From: Tidjanibacter sp.
GTDB lineage: Bacteria > Bacteroidota > Bacteroidia > Bacteroidales > Rikenellaceae
Reading direction: 5' to 3'
DNA length: 64,000 nt
NCBI GenBank assembly: GCA_017396085.1
Contig: JAFQNC010000025.1
Location: 1-64,000, forward strand
Shown: positions 15,904-24,074 of the stretch, in pieces
Layout: the number at the start of each line of letters is the position of its first letter
How positions within the stretch are numbered: position 1 is the stretch's first letter
Position numbers and translations under genes: made by a program
Notes under the pieces: generated by a model
Told to the model about the DNA's origin: nothing
Database searches by the model: none
What the model saw: the letters and a program-made list of their open reading frames with translations, nothing else

Positions 15904-16881
15904 ATGAAGAGATTTTACAAATTGTTTGTTACGACTTTGTGCGTAGCAACCATGGGTCTGTGTCTGCCACAACAGGCACTGGCAATGGAACAGGAACCCC
16001 AAACCGAAGAGGTAGTGGTGGCAGTGGACGAGGCTGCCGTGGAGGAGGGCGAGAAGTACACGTTTAGTGATTTTCTCAGCGATGCATTGGAGGTACTGAT
16101 TGTCATCCTTGTAATCGGTGCTATCCTCGCCTGGATTGGCCACATGGTCTATGAGAGATTCTTCCGCAAACCCATGCCCGCCTACACCGTGGAGGAGTTC
16201 CAAAGACTCCGCACCGAACAGGGCCTATCAAGCGAGGCAACCAACGAAGAGGCTGATAGGGTTTGCGACCTGCTGAATGGCGCAAAGAGCGGTTGGTATC
16301 ACGATAGCGAATACGACATCGATTGGATTCCCAAGAAGAAGGTCTACAAACACACAATGAACTCCATCAAGGAGATTATCGCCCTCAAACCCACCAGCAC
16401 CCTTGCTGTGGACTCCCTGAACGAACTCATCGATGAGATGAACTACATGAACAAACGCACCTTTGACGTTTCCAAACCCCTCCTGTGGACGGTTGGTATT
16501 GTAAGTGTGCTGATGTGTATTCTCATGGGTAGTAGCGAAGGTTTTGGTGCCGTAATTGGTATGGCAGTCATGTTTGGTATCAACATCGGTGTCTATCTGT
16601 TGGCTTGCCAAGCCCCCAACTGGCTTGCCCTCAAGCGCGAGGAGAAGGGCCGCGGTAAGAGCAGTTCGGGCCTCATTGCCGGTGTGCTGGGTATGATTGC
16701 CGGTGCCAAGACCTACAAGACCGTAACCAAATGGAGCGATGGTACAACCACTACCGATACGGACAACTCCGAAACAGGTATTGCTTTGATTATCGCACTC
16801 GTTGTATTTGTGTTCCTCACATTCTTCCTTTGGGTGATTGCCATCTGGAACTACCTCCGCAACTACGTTTTGCATTTCTAA
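15904..16881 (+). CDS. Exported multi-pass membrane protein, unknown function
   Basis: I do not recognise this 325-aa protein. It has a signal peptide (ending PQQALA, residue ~27), an acidic stretch (EPQTEEVVVAVDEAAVEEGE), one membrane helix at ~57-80, a soluble region rich in Tyr/Trp/Lys (GWYHDSEYDIDWIPKKKVYKH), two helices at ~195-240, a Gly/Ser-rich loop and a final helix near the C-terminus. It follows the 6S-like RNA and is followed by its own terminator, so it is probably a single-gene unit. Confidence 0.6.
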   Translation: MKRFYKLFVTTLCVATMGLCLPQQALAMEQEPQTEEVVVAVDEAAVEEGEKYTFSDFLSDALEVLIVILVIGAILAWIGHMVYERFFRKPMPAYTVEEFQRLRTEQGLSSEATNEEADRVCDLLNGAKSGWYHDSEYDIDWIPKKKVYKHTMNSIKEIIALKPTSTLAVDSLNELIDEMNYMNKRTFDVSKPLLWTVGIVSVLMCILMGSSEGFGAVIGMAVMFGINIGVYLLACQAPNWLALKREEKGRGKSSSGLIAGVLGMIAGAKTYKTVTKWSDGTTTTDTDNSETGIALIIALVVFVFLTFFLWVIAIWNYLRNYVLHF

Positions 16882-16903
16882 AAACACCCTCACACATAGC
16901 GAT

Positions 16904-16940
16904 AGGGGCGACCGTTTATGGCTCGGTCGCCCCTGCTTTT
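16904..16940 (+). terminator. Terminator
   Basis: AGGGGCGACCG pairs with CGGTCGCCCCT across nine bases, followed by GCTTTT. Confidence 0.85.
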
Positions 16941-16972
16941 GACAAACCTCACATTATATTCTGCAAAACAAA

Positions 16973-17872
16973 ATGAAACAACTATTGCGCATTTTACTCA
17001 TAGCAACAATGCCTATGTTGCTGTCTTCGTGTGAACTGTTGGAACTGTTCGAAGAGCCGTGCGACCACAGTTTTTATGAACAGCGAATAGATGAACTCGA
17101 AGAGATACAAACTGCTCTGCACACTCTTATGGGTGTCTTGGAAGAGGAGTTGGCCATTGTGAAAGTGGAGCAATATTCTGATGGAATAATTGTGTATTTC
17201 TCTGACGATAGTTATCGCATAATCTACGACCACAGCGGTTTTTTGTCTGTTAGGCAGGACTACAAGTATGTTTACATCACGGTAGACGAGGACCAGATTG
17301 TCTTCCTTTTGGACTCCTACGACAAAAACCGTAAGATATACTACACCACCACTGATGGTAAAATTCTCTCCCCCACAAAATCAACGCCCGATATTTTCCA
17401 AGCCAACCTCATCTCCAATGTCTATGAAAACGGACAAGGGTGTTATACCTTTGATGACGAGGTTACCATAGTTGGCGACTATGCATTTCAGAAATGCGCC
17501 ACATTGGCAACCATCAAACTCCCCGACAGCGTTGTAACATTGGGCCGAAACAGCTTTGACCATTGCACCAGCCTACGCGAGATACACTTGGGTAATGGAC
17601 TGACTTCCATTGGCAAATATGCATTTTGGTTCTGCTCAATGACCGAAATTGTAATCCCTGAGTTGGTGTATAGTTTTGGAGAGGCCTCATTTGAGTATTG
17701 CAGAAACCTGTCAAATATCTACGTCAAGGCTATCACTCCGCCCAACATCGGCCCACGAGCCTTTGATGCCAACGCCTCCAATCGAAAATTCTACGTTCCA
17801 CAAGAATATGTTGCGGAGTATCAAAGAGTGTGGCCCAGCTATGCCAAACTCATAGAGGGATATAAATTTTGA
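16973..17872 (+). CDS. Lipoprotein with leucine-rich repeats (BspA-like)
   Basis: A 299-aa surface-type lipoprotein with signal ending LLSS-C at residue 20. Residues ~35-130 resemble DUF4988-like N-terminal domains of Bacteroidales surface proteins (a short helix and then VEQYSDGIIVYFSDDSYRI). From ~150 come LRR_5/BspA-type repeats (VTIVGDYAFQKCATLATIKLPDSVVTLGRNSFDHCTSLREIHL and so on). BspA-like proteins bind matrix or other cells; the target here is unknown. A shorter than usual repeat array (about four units) is notable. Confidence 0.75.
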   Translation: MKQLLRILLIATMPMLLSSCELLELFEEPCDHSFYEQRIDELEEIQTALHTLMGVLEEELAIVKVEQYSDGIIVYFSDDSYRIIYDHSGFLSVRQDYKYVYITVDEDQIVFLLDSYDKNRKIYYTTTDGKILSPTKSTPDIFQANLISNVYENGQGCYTFDDEVTIVGDYAFQKCATLATIKLPDSVVTLGRNSFDHCTSLREIHLGNGLTSIGKYAFWFCSMTEIVIPELVYSFGEASFEYCRNLSNIYVKAITPPNIGPRAFDANASNRKFYVPQEYVAEYQRVWPSYAKLIEGYKF

Positions 17873-18015
17873 AGCGGTTTGCGTGTTGTGAGGAAAATAG
17901 TGCGATTTTTTGAGGGCATTTTTTGAGGGTTATTTGCCACACAATCAAATGGTTGGCCTTTTGGAAGTTGCAAAATTCACATAAATTTTCAATTTTCAAT
18001 TTTCAATTTTATTTG

Positions 18016-18023
18016 TACTTTTG
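18016..18023 (+). promoter_or_regulatory. -7 promoter element of rplS
   Basis: TACTTTTG is preceded by three TTTTCAA repeats and implies a leader of about 80 nt. Confidence 0.6.
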
Positions 18024-18034
18024 CACGCTGAAAT

Positions 18035-18083
18035 GGTAGCGGAATCTCTTATGAGAACACAGGAGTCCGTAATATTCCCTACC
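18035..18083 (+). promoter_or_regulatory. Structured leader of rplS (possible L19 autoregulatory element)
   Basis: GGTAG-C-GGAA at 18035-18044 can pair with TTCC-CTACC at 18075-18083, enclosing a perfect small hairpin TCTC-TTAT-GAGA (18045-18056) and ACAGGAGTCCG. Ribosomal-protein mRNAs often bind their own product through such leaders. Recognition by L19 is inference. Confidence 0.45.
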
Positions 18084-18110
18084 TTAAACATTTTTAACCG
18101 GTTATAAAAA

Positions 18111-18476
18111 ATGGATAACTTAATCAAAATTGCAGAAGAGGCTATGTGGGCCCCCAAAGAGGTTCCCGCATTCAAGGCCGGCGACACCATTACCGTTTCG
18201 TACAAAATCATCGAGGGTAACAAGGAGCGTGTACAGAGCTTCCGTGGTGTTGTAATTCAAATCAAAGGTCGTGGTGTTACCAAGATGTTCACCATCCGCA
18301 AAATCTCCAACGGTGTTGGTGTAGAGCGTATCTTCCCCCTCTACTCGCCCCACATTGAGTCGATTGAGGTAAACAAAGTTGGTGTTGTACGCCGTGCACG
18401 CATCTACTACCTGCGTAACCTCACCGGTAAGAAGGCTCGTATCAAAGAGAAACGCTACGTTGCCAAGGAGAAATAG
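18111..18476 (+). CDS. rplS: 50S ribosomal protein L19
   Basis: bL19, 121 aa, lies at the 30S-50S interface. Family landmarks are [29 protein letters not shown] near the N-terminus, [20 protein letters not shown] in the middle and [20 protein letters not shown] at the end. It is a single-gene unit with its own promoter, leader and terminator. Confidence 0.97.
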   Translation: MDNLIKIAEEAMWAPKEVPAFKAGDTITVSYKIIEGNKERVQSFRGVVIQIKGRGVTKMFTIRKISNGVGVERIFPLYSPHIESIEVNKVGVVRRARIYYLRNLTGKKARIKEKRYVAKEK

Positions 18477-18510
18477 ACCTCTCCAATCCTTACTGCAAAG
18501 GAGCAAAAAG

Positions 18511-18546
18511 AAGGGTGTGTCCGTGTGGACACACCCTTTTATTTTT
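18511..18546. terminator. Bidirectional terminator between rplS and desulfoferrodoxin genes
   Basis: AAGGGTGTGTCC pairs perfectly with GGACACACCCTT around GTGT, with A-rich and T-rich flanks. Confidence 0.85.
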
Positions 18547-18571
18547 AACGGAAGTTGTATAACAAGAGAGC

Positions 18572-18943
18572 CTACATTTCGGTCTTCCAGAGGCCGTGGA
18601 GGTTGCAGTACTCATAGACTGCCACCACCTTCTCGCCACACACGCACACCTCGGCCACGGGCTTGTCGGTGAGGTTAATCAGGCGGCCACCGCCACTGGC
18701 GAACTCAACGTAGATGAAGGCGATGTGGTGCTCGGGTGCCATCGGATGCTCCACGCTGCCCACCTGAATACGCAGGCGGCAGTCGTCAATCTTCTCCACC
18801 ACGGGGAGGTGTTTCTCAACGCTTGCCTCCACGGTGTTGGCCACCAACTCCTCCATTTTCTCGCCACAACAGAAGGGTACAACCCCCGAATCAACGGCTT
18901 TGATTACCACATTGCCGCACTTGTTACATTTGTAGAATTTCAT
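18572..18943 (-). CDS. Desulfoferrodoxin (superoxide reductase)
   Basis: Class I superoxide reductase of 123 aa, which reduces superoxide to peroxide without making oxygen and suits an anaerobe. The N-terminal desulforedoxin domain has C6-x-x-C9 and C25-C26 for the first iron. The catalytic domain has KHLP, HPMAPEHHIAFIYVE and CNLHGLW, which carry the histidines and cysteine of the active iron. A minus-strand -7 element lies about 70 bases before the start. Confidence 0.93.
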   Translation of the reverse strand: MKFYKCNKCGNVVIKAVDSGVVPFCCGEKMEELVANTVEASVEKHLPVVEKIDDCRLRIQVGSVEHPMAPEHHIAFIYVEFASGGGRLINLTDKPVAEVCVCGEKVVAVYEYCNLHGLWKTEM

Positions 18944-19012
18944 AGTCGTAAAATATTTTTTAGTGTGTTACAATCTTTGTGTGTGCGCTCACCATTGCTG
19001 GTTTGCTTTGTA

Positions 19013-19020
19013 CAAAGATA
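19013..19020 (-). promoter_or_regulatory. -7 promoter element of desulfoferrodoxin gene
   Basis: The minus strand reads TATCTTTG. Confidence 0.6.
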
Positions 19021-19094
19021 ATACCACCCTGCGAAAAAATCAAATCGGAAATTTTGATGGGCCCATAAGAAAATTTTATGAGGGCAGGAGGTGA

Positions 19095-19295
19095 ATGCAA
19101 AATTCAAAATTCAAAATTCAAAATTGACAAACCCCTCCGCCTAACGGCGCCTCCCCTAACTTAGGGGAGGAGCGACCACAGGCCGTTTTGTGTAGTGGGT
19201 AGGTCGGCACGCTCCCCAAGGGCAGGAAAGGGCAGAAAGAGAAAAAAAGGAAAAAATATTTACTAATTACTCTTTACTATTTACTATTTACTAAT
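19095..19295. repeat. Repeat block: AAAATTC array, composite hairpin repeat C, heptad tract
   Basis: This fills most of the 370-base gap 18944-19313. Four AAAATTC units lie at 19097-19125. A nearly full-length composite repeat follows in inverted orientation to about 19219 (palindrome 19150-19170, arms CCTCCCCTAA/TTAGGGGAGG). An AT-rich TTTACTA/ATTACTC heptad tract at 19250-19295 reaches the end of the glycosyltransferase gene. Confidence 0.75.
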
Positions 19296-19313
19296 TAGCC
19301 TTGTCTGATGTTG

Positions 19314-20036
19314 TCAGCCCCTGCGGTGGATGCGGCGCAAGCGGAGGCCCATAACGCCCCAGAAAGCCTCGCCGAAGATGGAGCCGCTCATTTTGGAGGT
19401 GCCGGCAGTGCGGTCGCAGAAGATTATGGAGAGTTCCTTGATGCGGAAGCCGAGTCGCCAAGCACTATATTTCATCTCAATCTGAAAACCGTAGCCCTTC
19501 ATTTTGACCTTGTCGAGGTCGATGGTGCGGAGCACCTCGGCACGGTAGCCCACAAAACCTGCGGTGGCATCCCTCACGGGCATACGTGTAACGCACCTTA
19601 CATATTGCGAGGCCCCATAAGAGAGCAGCAGGCGGCGCATAGGCCAATCCACCACGTTCACACCCTTCACATACCTTGACCCCACCACCACATCGGCCTC
19701 GCCCTCTTCGAGCACGGCGGCCAAGCGAAGCAGGTCGGCGGGATTGTGCGAGAAGTCGCAGTCCATCTCAAAGATGGCCTCGTAGCCCCTCTCCAAAGCC
19801 CAACGGAAGCCTGCGATGTAGGCGGTGCCGAGGCCGAGTTTGCCCTCCCTTTCGAGCAGGAAAACCCTCTCGGGTGCGGTGGCCATACACCCACGCACGA
19901 GGTCGGCAGTGCCATCGGGCGAGCCATCGTCTACCACAAGAACGGAGAAATTGCCATCCAGTGCGAGCACCGTGGCCAACATTACCTCGATGTTCTCACG
20001 CTCGTTGTAGGTTGGTATGATTACGAGTTTGCGCAT
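19314..20036 (-). CDS. Polyprenol monophosphomannose synthase-like glycosyltransferase (GT2)
   Basis: GT2 enzyme of 240 aa that transfers a hexose from a nucleotide sugar to polyprenyl phosphate, making a lipid-linked sugar for later steps at the membrane. Start MRKLVIIPTYNE at 20036 is the usual N-terminus. VVDDGSPDGTAD binds the nucleotide, FEMDCDFSHNPADLLRL holds the metal-binding acidic motif, and VVVGSRYVKG and GYGFQIEMKY are dolichyl-phosphate mannose synthase hallmarks. It has no C-terminal membrane domain. It is transcribed divergently from the FAD oxidoreductase gene, the -7 elements overlapping. Confidence 0.88.
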   Translation of the reverse strand: MRKLVIIPTYNERENIEVMLATVLALDGNFSVLVVDDGSPDGTADLVRGCMATAPERVFLLEREGKLGLGTAYIAGFRWALERGYEAIFEMDCDFSHNPADLLRLAAVLEEGEADVVVGSRYVKGVNVVDWPMRRLLLSYGASQYVRCVTRMPVRDATAGFVGYRAEVLRTIDLDKVKMKGYGFQIEMKYSAWRLGFRIKELSIIFCDRTAGTSKMSGSIFGEAFWGVMGLRLRRIHRRG

Positions 20037-20056
20037 TTGAGTTTGTGGATATTGCA

Positions 20057-20074
20057 CAAATTTAGTTATTTTTG
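20057..20074. promoter_or_regulatory. Interlocked divergent -7 elements
   Basis: The minus strand reads TAAATTTG (20057-20064) toward the glycosyltransferase and the plus strand reads TATTTTTG (20067-20074) toward the oxidoreductase. Only two bases separate them, so both cannot easily be occupied at once. Confidence 0.6.
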
Positions 20075-20093
20075 CGGAAAATAATCACATTCC

Positions 20094-21692
20094 GTGCCCA
20101 AAACATTAAATTTAAATCTCTCGCCACGTCAGGCTGCCTCCACCGAGGGGTGGCTCGCCATTGCTGTGCGCACGCTGGGCATAAAGCGTGAGCAGGTTGC
20201 ACTGGCAAGGGTGGTGAAGCGCTCGGTGGACGCACGCCACCAGACTCCGAGGGTGCTCCTCACGGTGGAAATCTTCGTGGATGGCGAGCAGAAGCCGGCC
20301 GAGATACACTTCGACTACCCCGATGTAAACGGAAAAACGGAGGTGGTTATTGTGGGAGGAGGTCCTGCGGGCCTCTTTGCGGCCCTGCGAATGATTGAGT
20401 TGGGGCTCAAACCGATACTCTTGGAGCGTGGGCGCAATGTGGCCGACAGGCGCAGGGATATTGCCCAGATACACCGCGGTACGAAGGTAGACGGCGAGTC
20501 CAACTACGCCTTTGGCGAGGGTGGTGCAGGCACCTTCAGCGATGGCAAACTCTTCACTCGCTCCAAGAAGAGGGGCGATTACAATCGTGCCCTCCAAACC
20601 CTTGTGTTCCACGGAGCCTCGCCCGAGATACTCTACGAAGCCCACCCCCACATCGGCACCGACCGCCTGCCCAAAATCATCGAGCAGGTGCGCCAAACCA
20701 TCATCGGTGCGGGTGGCGAGATACACTTTGAGCGCAAGGTTACGGATATTAAGATACGCCACGGCAGGGCTGTGGGCGTGTGGGCCAACGGGGAACTCAT
20801 TGAGGGTGCGGCCGTGGTGCTCGCCACGGGCCACTCGGCCGATGATATATACGAGATGTTGCACCGCAAGGGTGTGCGCCTCGAAGCCAAAGCGTGGGCT
20901 ATGGGCGTGAGGGTGGAGCACCCGCAGGAGCTCATTGACCGCATACAGTACCACTCGGCCGATATGAGGGAGTGGTTGCCGGCTGCGGCCTACACACTCA
21001 CCTCGCAGGTGGCCGGTAGGGGTGTCTACTCGTTTTGTATGTGCCCCGGTGGAGTGATTGTGCCGGCGATGACCAACTTTGAGGAGTGTGTGGTCAATGG
21101 TATGAGCGCCTCGGCGAGGTCGTCAAGATGGGCCAATGCGGGCATCGTTACGGAGGTGCGCCCCGAGGACTTTGCACACCTACACGAGGAGTGGGGTGTG
21201 TTGTCGGGGCTTAAATTCCGCCAGCAGGTGGAGCGACACGCCGCCTCGATGGTGGGTGGTGGTGGCACAGCACCCGCCCAGAGGTTGGCAGATTTTGTGG
21301 CCGGCAGGGAGTCCATCGACCTGCCCCGCACATCCTACCTACCCAAGGCGGAGGTGTGTCGTGGGGATGAGTGGTTGCCACAGTTTATGGCCGATGCGCT
21401 ACGTGGGGGCTTCAAGGATTTTGGGCGCAAGATGAGGGGCTTTGTAACCAATCAGGCGCAGATTATCGGTGTGGAGTCGCGCACATCCACCCCCGTGCGC
21501 ATACCCCGCGACAAAGAGTTGCTCTGCCACCCCGAGATTGAGGGGCTCTACCCCACGGGCGAGGGTGCAGGCTATGCGGGCGGCATCATCTCGGCAGCCC
21601 TTGACGGCACCCGAGTGGCCGAAGAAATCGCCAAAAAATTGAAAATGGAAAATTATGGCGCATTTTCAATGCAGATATCAATAAGTCGTTAG
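20094..21692 (+). CDS. FAD-dependent oxidoreductase
   Basis: A 532-aa flavoprotein with GTG start. After an ~80-residue N-terminal domain comes the FAD Rossmann motif VVIVGGGPAGLFAALRMIELG (~85-105), then ERGRNVADRRRDI, NYAFGEGGAGTFSDGKLFTR and a C-terminal GEGAGYAGGIISAALDG. This is the pattern of the large family of bacterial FAD dehydrogenases annotated only as NAD(P)/FAD-dependent oxidoreductase; the substrate is not known. It is followed four bases later by rsmG, so the two are probably cotranscribed up to the terminator at 22349. Confidence 0.85.
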   Translation: MPKTLNLNLSPRQAASTEGWLAIAVRTLGIKREQVALARVVKRSVDARHQTPRVLLTVEIFVDGEQKPAEIHFDYPDVNGKTEVVIVGGGPAGLFAALRMIELGLKPILLERGRNVADRRRDIAQIHRGTKVDGESNYAFGEGGAGTFSDGKLFTRSKKRGDYNRALQTLVFHGASPEILYEAHPHIGTDRLPKIIEQVRQTIIGAGGEIHFERKVTDIKIRHGRAVGVWANGELIEGAAVVLATGHSADDIYEMLHRKGVRLEAKAWAMGVRVEHPQELIDRIQYHSADMREWLPAAAYTLTSQVAGRGVYSFCMCPGGVIVPAMTNFEECVVNGMSASARSSRWANAGIVTEVRPEDFAHLHEEWGVLSGLKFRQQVERHAASMVGGGGTAPAQRLADFVAGRESIDLPRTSYLPKAEVCRGDEWLPQFMADALRGGFKDFGRKMRGFVTNQAQIIGVESRTSTPVRIPRDKELLCHPEIEGLYPTGEGAGYAGGIISAALDGTRVAEEIAKKLKMENYGAFSMQISISR

Positions 21693-21696
21693 ACCT

Positions 21697-22320
21697 ATGC
21701 AACCGGAAATTATCAGCAAATATTTTACCCTCAACGAGGAGCAGCAGCGCAGGTTTGATGCGCTCGGGGCACTCTATGCCGAGTGGAACGCCAAAATCAA
21801 CGTGGTGTCGCGCAAGGATATTGATGAACTATATGTGCGCCACGTGCTCCACTCGCTGGCCATAGCCAAGGTGTGTACCTTTGAGGCCGGTGCTCGGGTG
21901 TGCGACATCGGCTGTGGTGGTGGCTTCCCCACCATTCCACTGGCCATACTCTTCCCCGAGGTGGAGTTTACGGCCGTGGACAGCATCGGCAAGAAGATTA
22001 CGGTGGTGAGGGAGGTGGCCTCGGCTTTGGGGCTTACCAACGTAACCCCCGTGAATGCCCGCATTGAGGCGGTGAAGGGGGAGTTTGACTATGTGGTGAG
22101 CCGTGCGGTTACGGATATGAAAACCCTCAAGGGGTGGGCCCTGCCAAAACTACGTGTGGGCCAAAGGGGCTCGCTACCTAACGGAATGCTCATCCTGAAG
22201 GGTGGCGACTTGGCCGAGGAACTCGCCGCCGCACGCCTGCGTTGCGACATCCACGAGATTGGCGACCTCTTCGAGGAGGAGTTTTTCGACACCAAGAAGG
22301 TCATCTACGCACGGCGATAG
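21697..22320 (+). CDS. rsmG: 16S rRNA (guanine527-N7)-methyltransferase RsmG
   Basis: SAM-dependent methyltransferase of 207 aa that methylates G527 of 16S rRNA; its loss gives low-level streptomycin resistance in other bacteria. Seen are YAEWNAKINVVSRKD, HVLHSLAIAK, the SAM motif CDIGCGGGFPTIPLAI (~70-85), AVDSIGKKITVV and YVVSRAVTDM. It starts four bases after the oxidoreductase stop and is followed by a terminator. Confidence 0.95.
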   Translation: MQPEIISKYFTLNEEQQRRFDALGALYAEWNAKINVVSRKDIDELYVRHVLHSLAIAKVCTFEAGARVCDIGCGGGFPTIPLAILFPEVEFTAVDSIGKKITVVREVASALGLTNVTPVNARIEAVKGEFDYVVSRAVTDMKTLKGWALPKLRVGQRGSLPNGMLILKGGDLAEELAAARLRCDIHEIGDLFEEEFFDTKKVIYARR

Positions 22321-22348
22321 CCCTCTTGCCAACCCATCAAACACACAC

Positions 22349-22383
22349 AAGCGATACATCCCCACGATGTGTCGCTTTTCTTT
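22349..22383 (+). terminator. Terminator after rsmG
   Basis: AAGCGATACATC pairs with GATGTGTCGCTT (one T-G pair) around CCCAC, followed by TTCTTTTT. Confidence 0.8.
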
Positions 22384-22480
22384 TTACAGTTATACCTCTT
22401 CGCACGTGTTATATATAGAGGTATCCACCCGCGCTGTGTTAAATCTACATTAAATAGGTGGCACTTTTTTTGCATAAGTG

Positions 22481-22510
22481 TTGCAAATAAAGATTTTTTG
22501 TCTATTTTTG
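22481..22510 (+). promoter_or_regulatory. Promoter of PepSY-like lipoprotein gene
   Basis: TTG at 22481, a 19-base spacer and TATTTTTG at 22503-22510 lie 34 bases before the ATG. Confidence 0.6.
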
Positions 22511-22544
22511 TAAAAAGAACAAATTTGAAACATTTACAAAAACT

Positions 22545-22985
22545 ATGAAACGTATGAATTTCCTACTGACTGCAATGGCCTCGCTGATGATGTTGGCGAG
22601 TTGCGAAAAAGACGACAGGGCTATTACCCCCGCCAATTTGCCACAGGCTTCGCAAGCACTCATTGAGCAGCACTTTGGCGACCTGACCATCTCAAGGGTG
22701 GTCAAAGAGTATGACGACTTCACCTACGACTATGATGTCTACTTCACCAACGGCACCAAGATTGAATTCAGCCGCAGTGGCGACTGGAAGGACATTGATT
22801 GCCACGGTACAAAGGTGCCCGATGGGCTCGTGCCGGCCAAGATTTTGGACTACGTCAAAGCAAACTATCCCTCCAACGTGATTGTGCAAATCACTCGTGA
22901 TGACCGCCACCTTGATGTGGAGTTGGACAACGACCTCGACCTCGTGTTCAACAAGAGCGGCAACTTTGTGCGCATCGACTATTAA
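22545..22985 (+). CDS. PepSY-like (DUF2874) lipoprotein
   Basis: A 146-aa periplasmic lipoprotein with signal ending MMLAS-C at residue 20. The mature part has two repeats of the PepSY-like fold: LPQASQALIEQHFGDLTISRVVKEYDDFTYDYDVYFTNGTKIEFSRSGDW, then VPAKILDYVKANYPSNVIVQITRDDRHLDVELDNDLDLVFNKSGNFVRID. Such proteins are common in Bacteroidales and may inhibit or buffer periplasmic enzymes; the exact role is unknown. It is a single-gene unit. Confidence 0.8.
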   Translation: MKRMNFLLTAMASLMMLASCEKDDRAITPANLPQASQALIEQHFGDLTISRVVKEYDDFTYDYDVYFTNGTKIEFSRSGDWKDIDCHGTKVPDGLVPAKILDYVKANYPSNVIVQITRDDRHLDVELDNDLDLVFNKSGNFVRIDY

Positions 22986-23118
22986 GAACCGCCACGAAGG
23001 GCGTGTGGGTGGTGCAGGCCTCAATGCCACAAAACCAACCACAAGCGTAGACACACTTGCACCACCACACCACCTTCGCAGTGGACAGTACAAATAGGTT
23101 TAGTTTATATGTGTGAAG

Positions 23119-23158
23119 AGGGCCTTCTGCAACCAAATGCAGAAGGCCCTTTGTTTTG
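23119..23158. terminator. Terminator between PepSY-like gene and lpxA
   Basis: AGGGCCTTCTGCA pairs perfectly with TGCAGAAGGCCCT around ACCAAA, followed by TTGTTTTGTT. It serves converging genes. Confidence 0.85.
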
Positions 23159-23231
23159 TTTTACTCCCACCCACCCAAGAGAGGAGCGGGTGGCTATTTG
23201 TGCATCTCCACCGAGCGGAGATTTGTTGGCC

Positions 23232-24032
23232 CTACTCCGAGTCGGCCACAGCCGAGGTGTTGTAGGGTTTGAGGATACCCCTCTTCGACTCGCGGATGAA
23301 ACCAACCACTTGGTCGCGAATCTCGCTCTCGGGGAACTGCGCCATCACAATCTCACAAGCAGTCGAGTAGGAGTGGCCGTCTTGGAAGAGCACGCGGAAG
23401 ATGTCCTGAATCTGTTTAATCTCCTCGTTGGAGAAACCCCTGCGGCGAAGGCCAAGGAAGTTGGCACCAACGTAGGTGATGGGGCTGTGGGCAGCCTTCA
23501 CATAGGGGGGAACATCTTTGTTTACATAGGTGTTGGCCGCAATCATTGCGTGGTCGCCAATGCGGCTGAACTGGTGTGCTCCCGAGTGGCCACCAAAGAC
23601 CACATAGTTGCCGAGCACCACCTCGCCTGCCAGCGACACGTTGTTCACAATCACGCAGTTGTTGCCAATCACGCAGTCGTGTGCGATGTGTGCATAGGCC
23701 ATCACGAGGTTGTTGTTGCCAATCACAGTCTTACCCTTTGCATCGGTACCGCGGTTTACGGTGCAGCACTCACGGAACATATTGTTGTCGCCAATCTCGC
23801 AAGTGGTGTACTCGCCGTGGAATTTCAAATCCTGAGGCACGCCACCGATAACAGCACCGCTGTGTACCTTGCAGTTCTTACCCATACGGGTACCTGCCAT
23901 CACATTTGCGTGGGGGCCAATCCAGCAGCCATCGCCGATTACCACATCCTCATCAATGTAGGCGAAGGGCTCAACGGTTACATTCTCACCCAACTTGGCT
24001 GTTGGGGCCACGTATGCCAAATTACTTACCAT
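23232..24032 (-). CDS. lpxA: UDP-N-acetylglucosamine acyltransferase LpxA
   Basis: LpxA adds the first 3-hydroxyacyl chain to UDP-GlcNAc, starting lipid A synthesis in the cytoplasm. The 266 aa from MVSNLAYVAPTAKLG form a left-handed beta-helix of hexapeptide repeats, followed by a helical C-terminus. The catalytic His lies in the VFGGHSGAHQFSRIGD region. An ATG at 24074 directly after the lpxC stop would add 14 residues (MFENNVIKEKIEEI) with no counterpart in the family, so the inner start is preferred. It follows lpxC in the same operon. Confidence 0.92.
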   Translation of the reverse strand: MVSNLAYVAPTAKLGENVTVEPFAYIDEDVVIGDGCWIGPHANVMAGTRMGKNCKVHSGAVIGGVPQDLKFHGEYTTCEIGDNNMFRECCTVNRGTDAKGKTVIGNNNLVMAYAHIAHDCVIGNNCVIVNNVSLAGEVVLGNYVVFGGHSGAHQFSRIGDHAMIAANTYVNKDVPPYVKAAHSPITYVGANFLGLRRRGFSNEEIKQIQDIFRVLFQDGHSYSTACEIVMAQFPESEIRDQVVGFIRESKRGILKPYNTSAVADSE

Positions 24033-24074
24033 AATCTCTTCTATTTTTTCTTTAATAACGTTATTTTCAAACAT

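Noticed and set aside
24033..24074. LpxA start at the ATG directly after the lpxC stop
   Set aside because: The 14 extra residues precede the normal LpxA N-terminus; kept only as a possible remnant.
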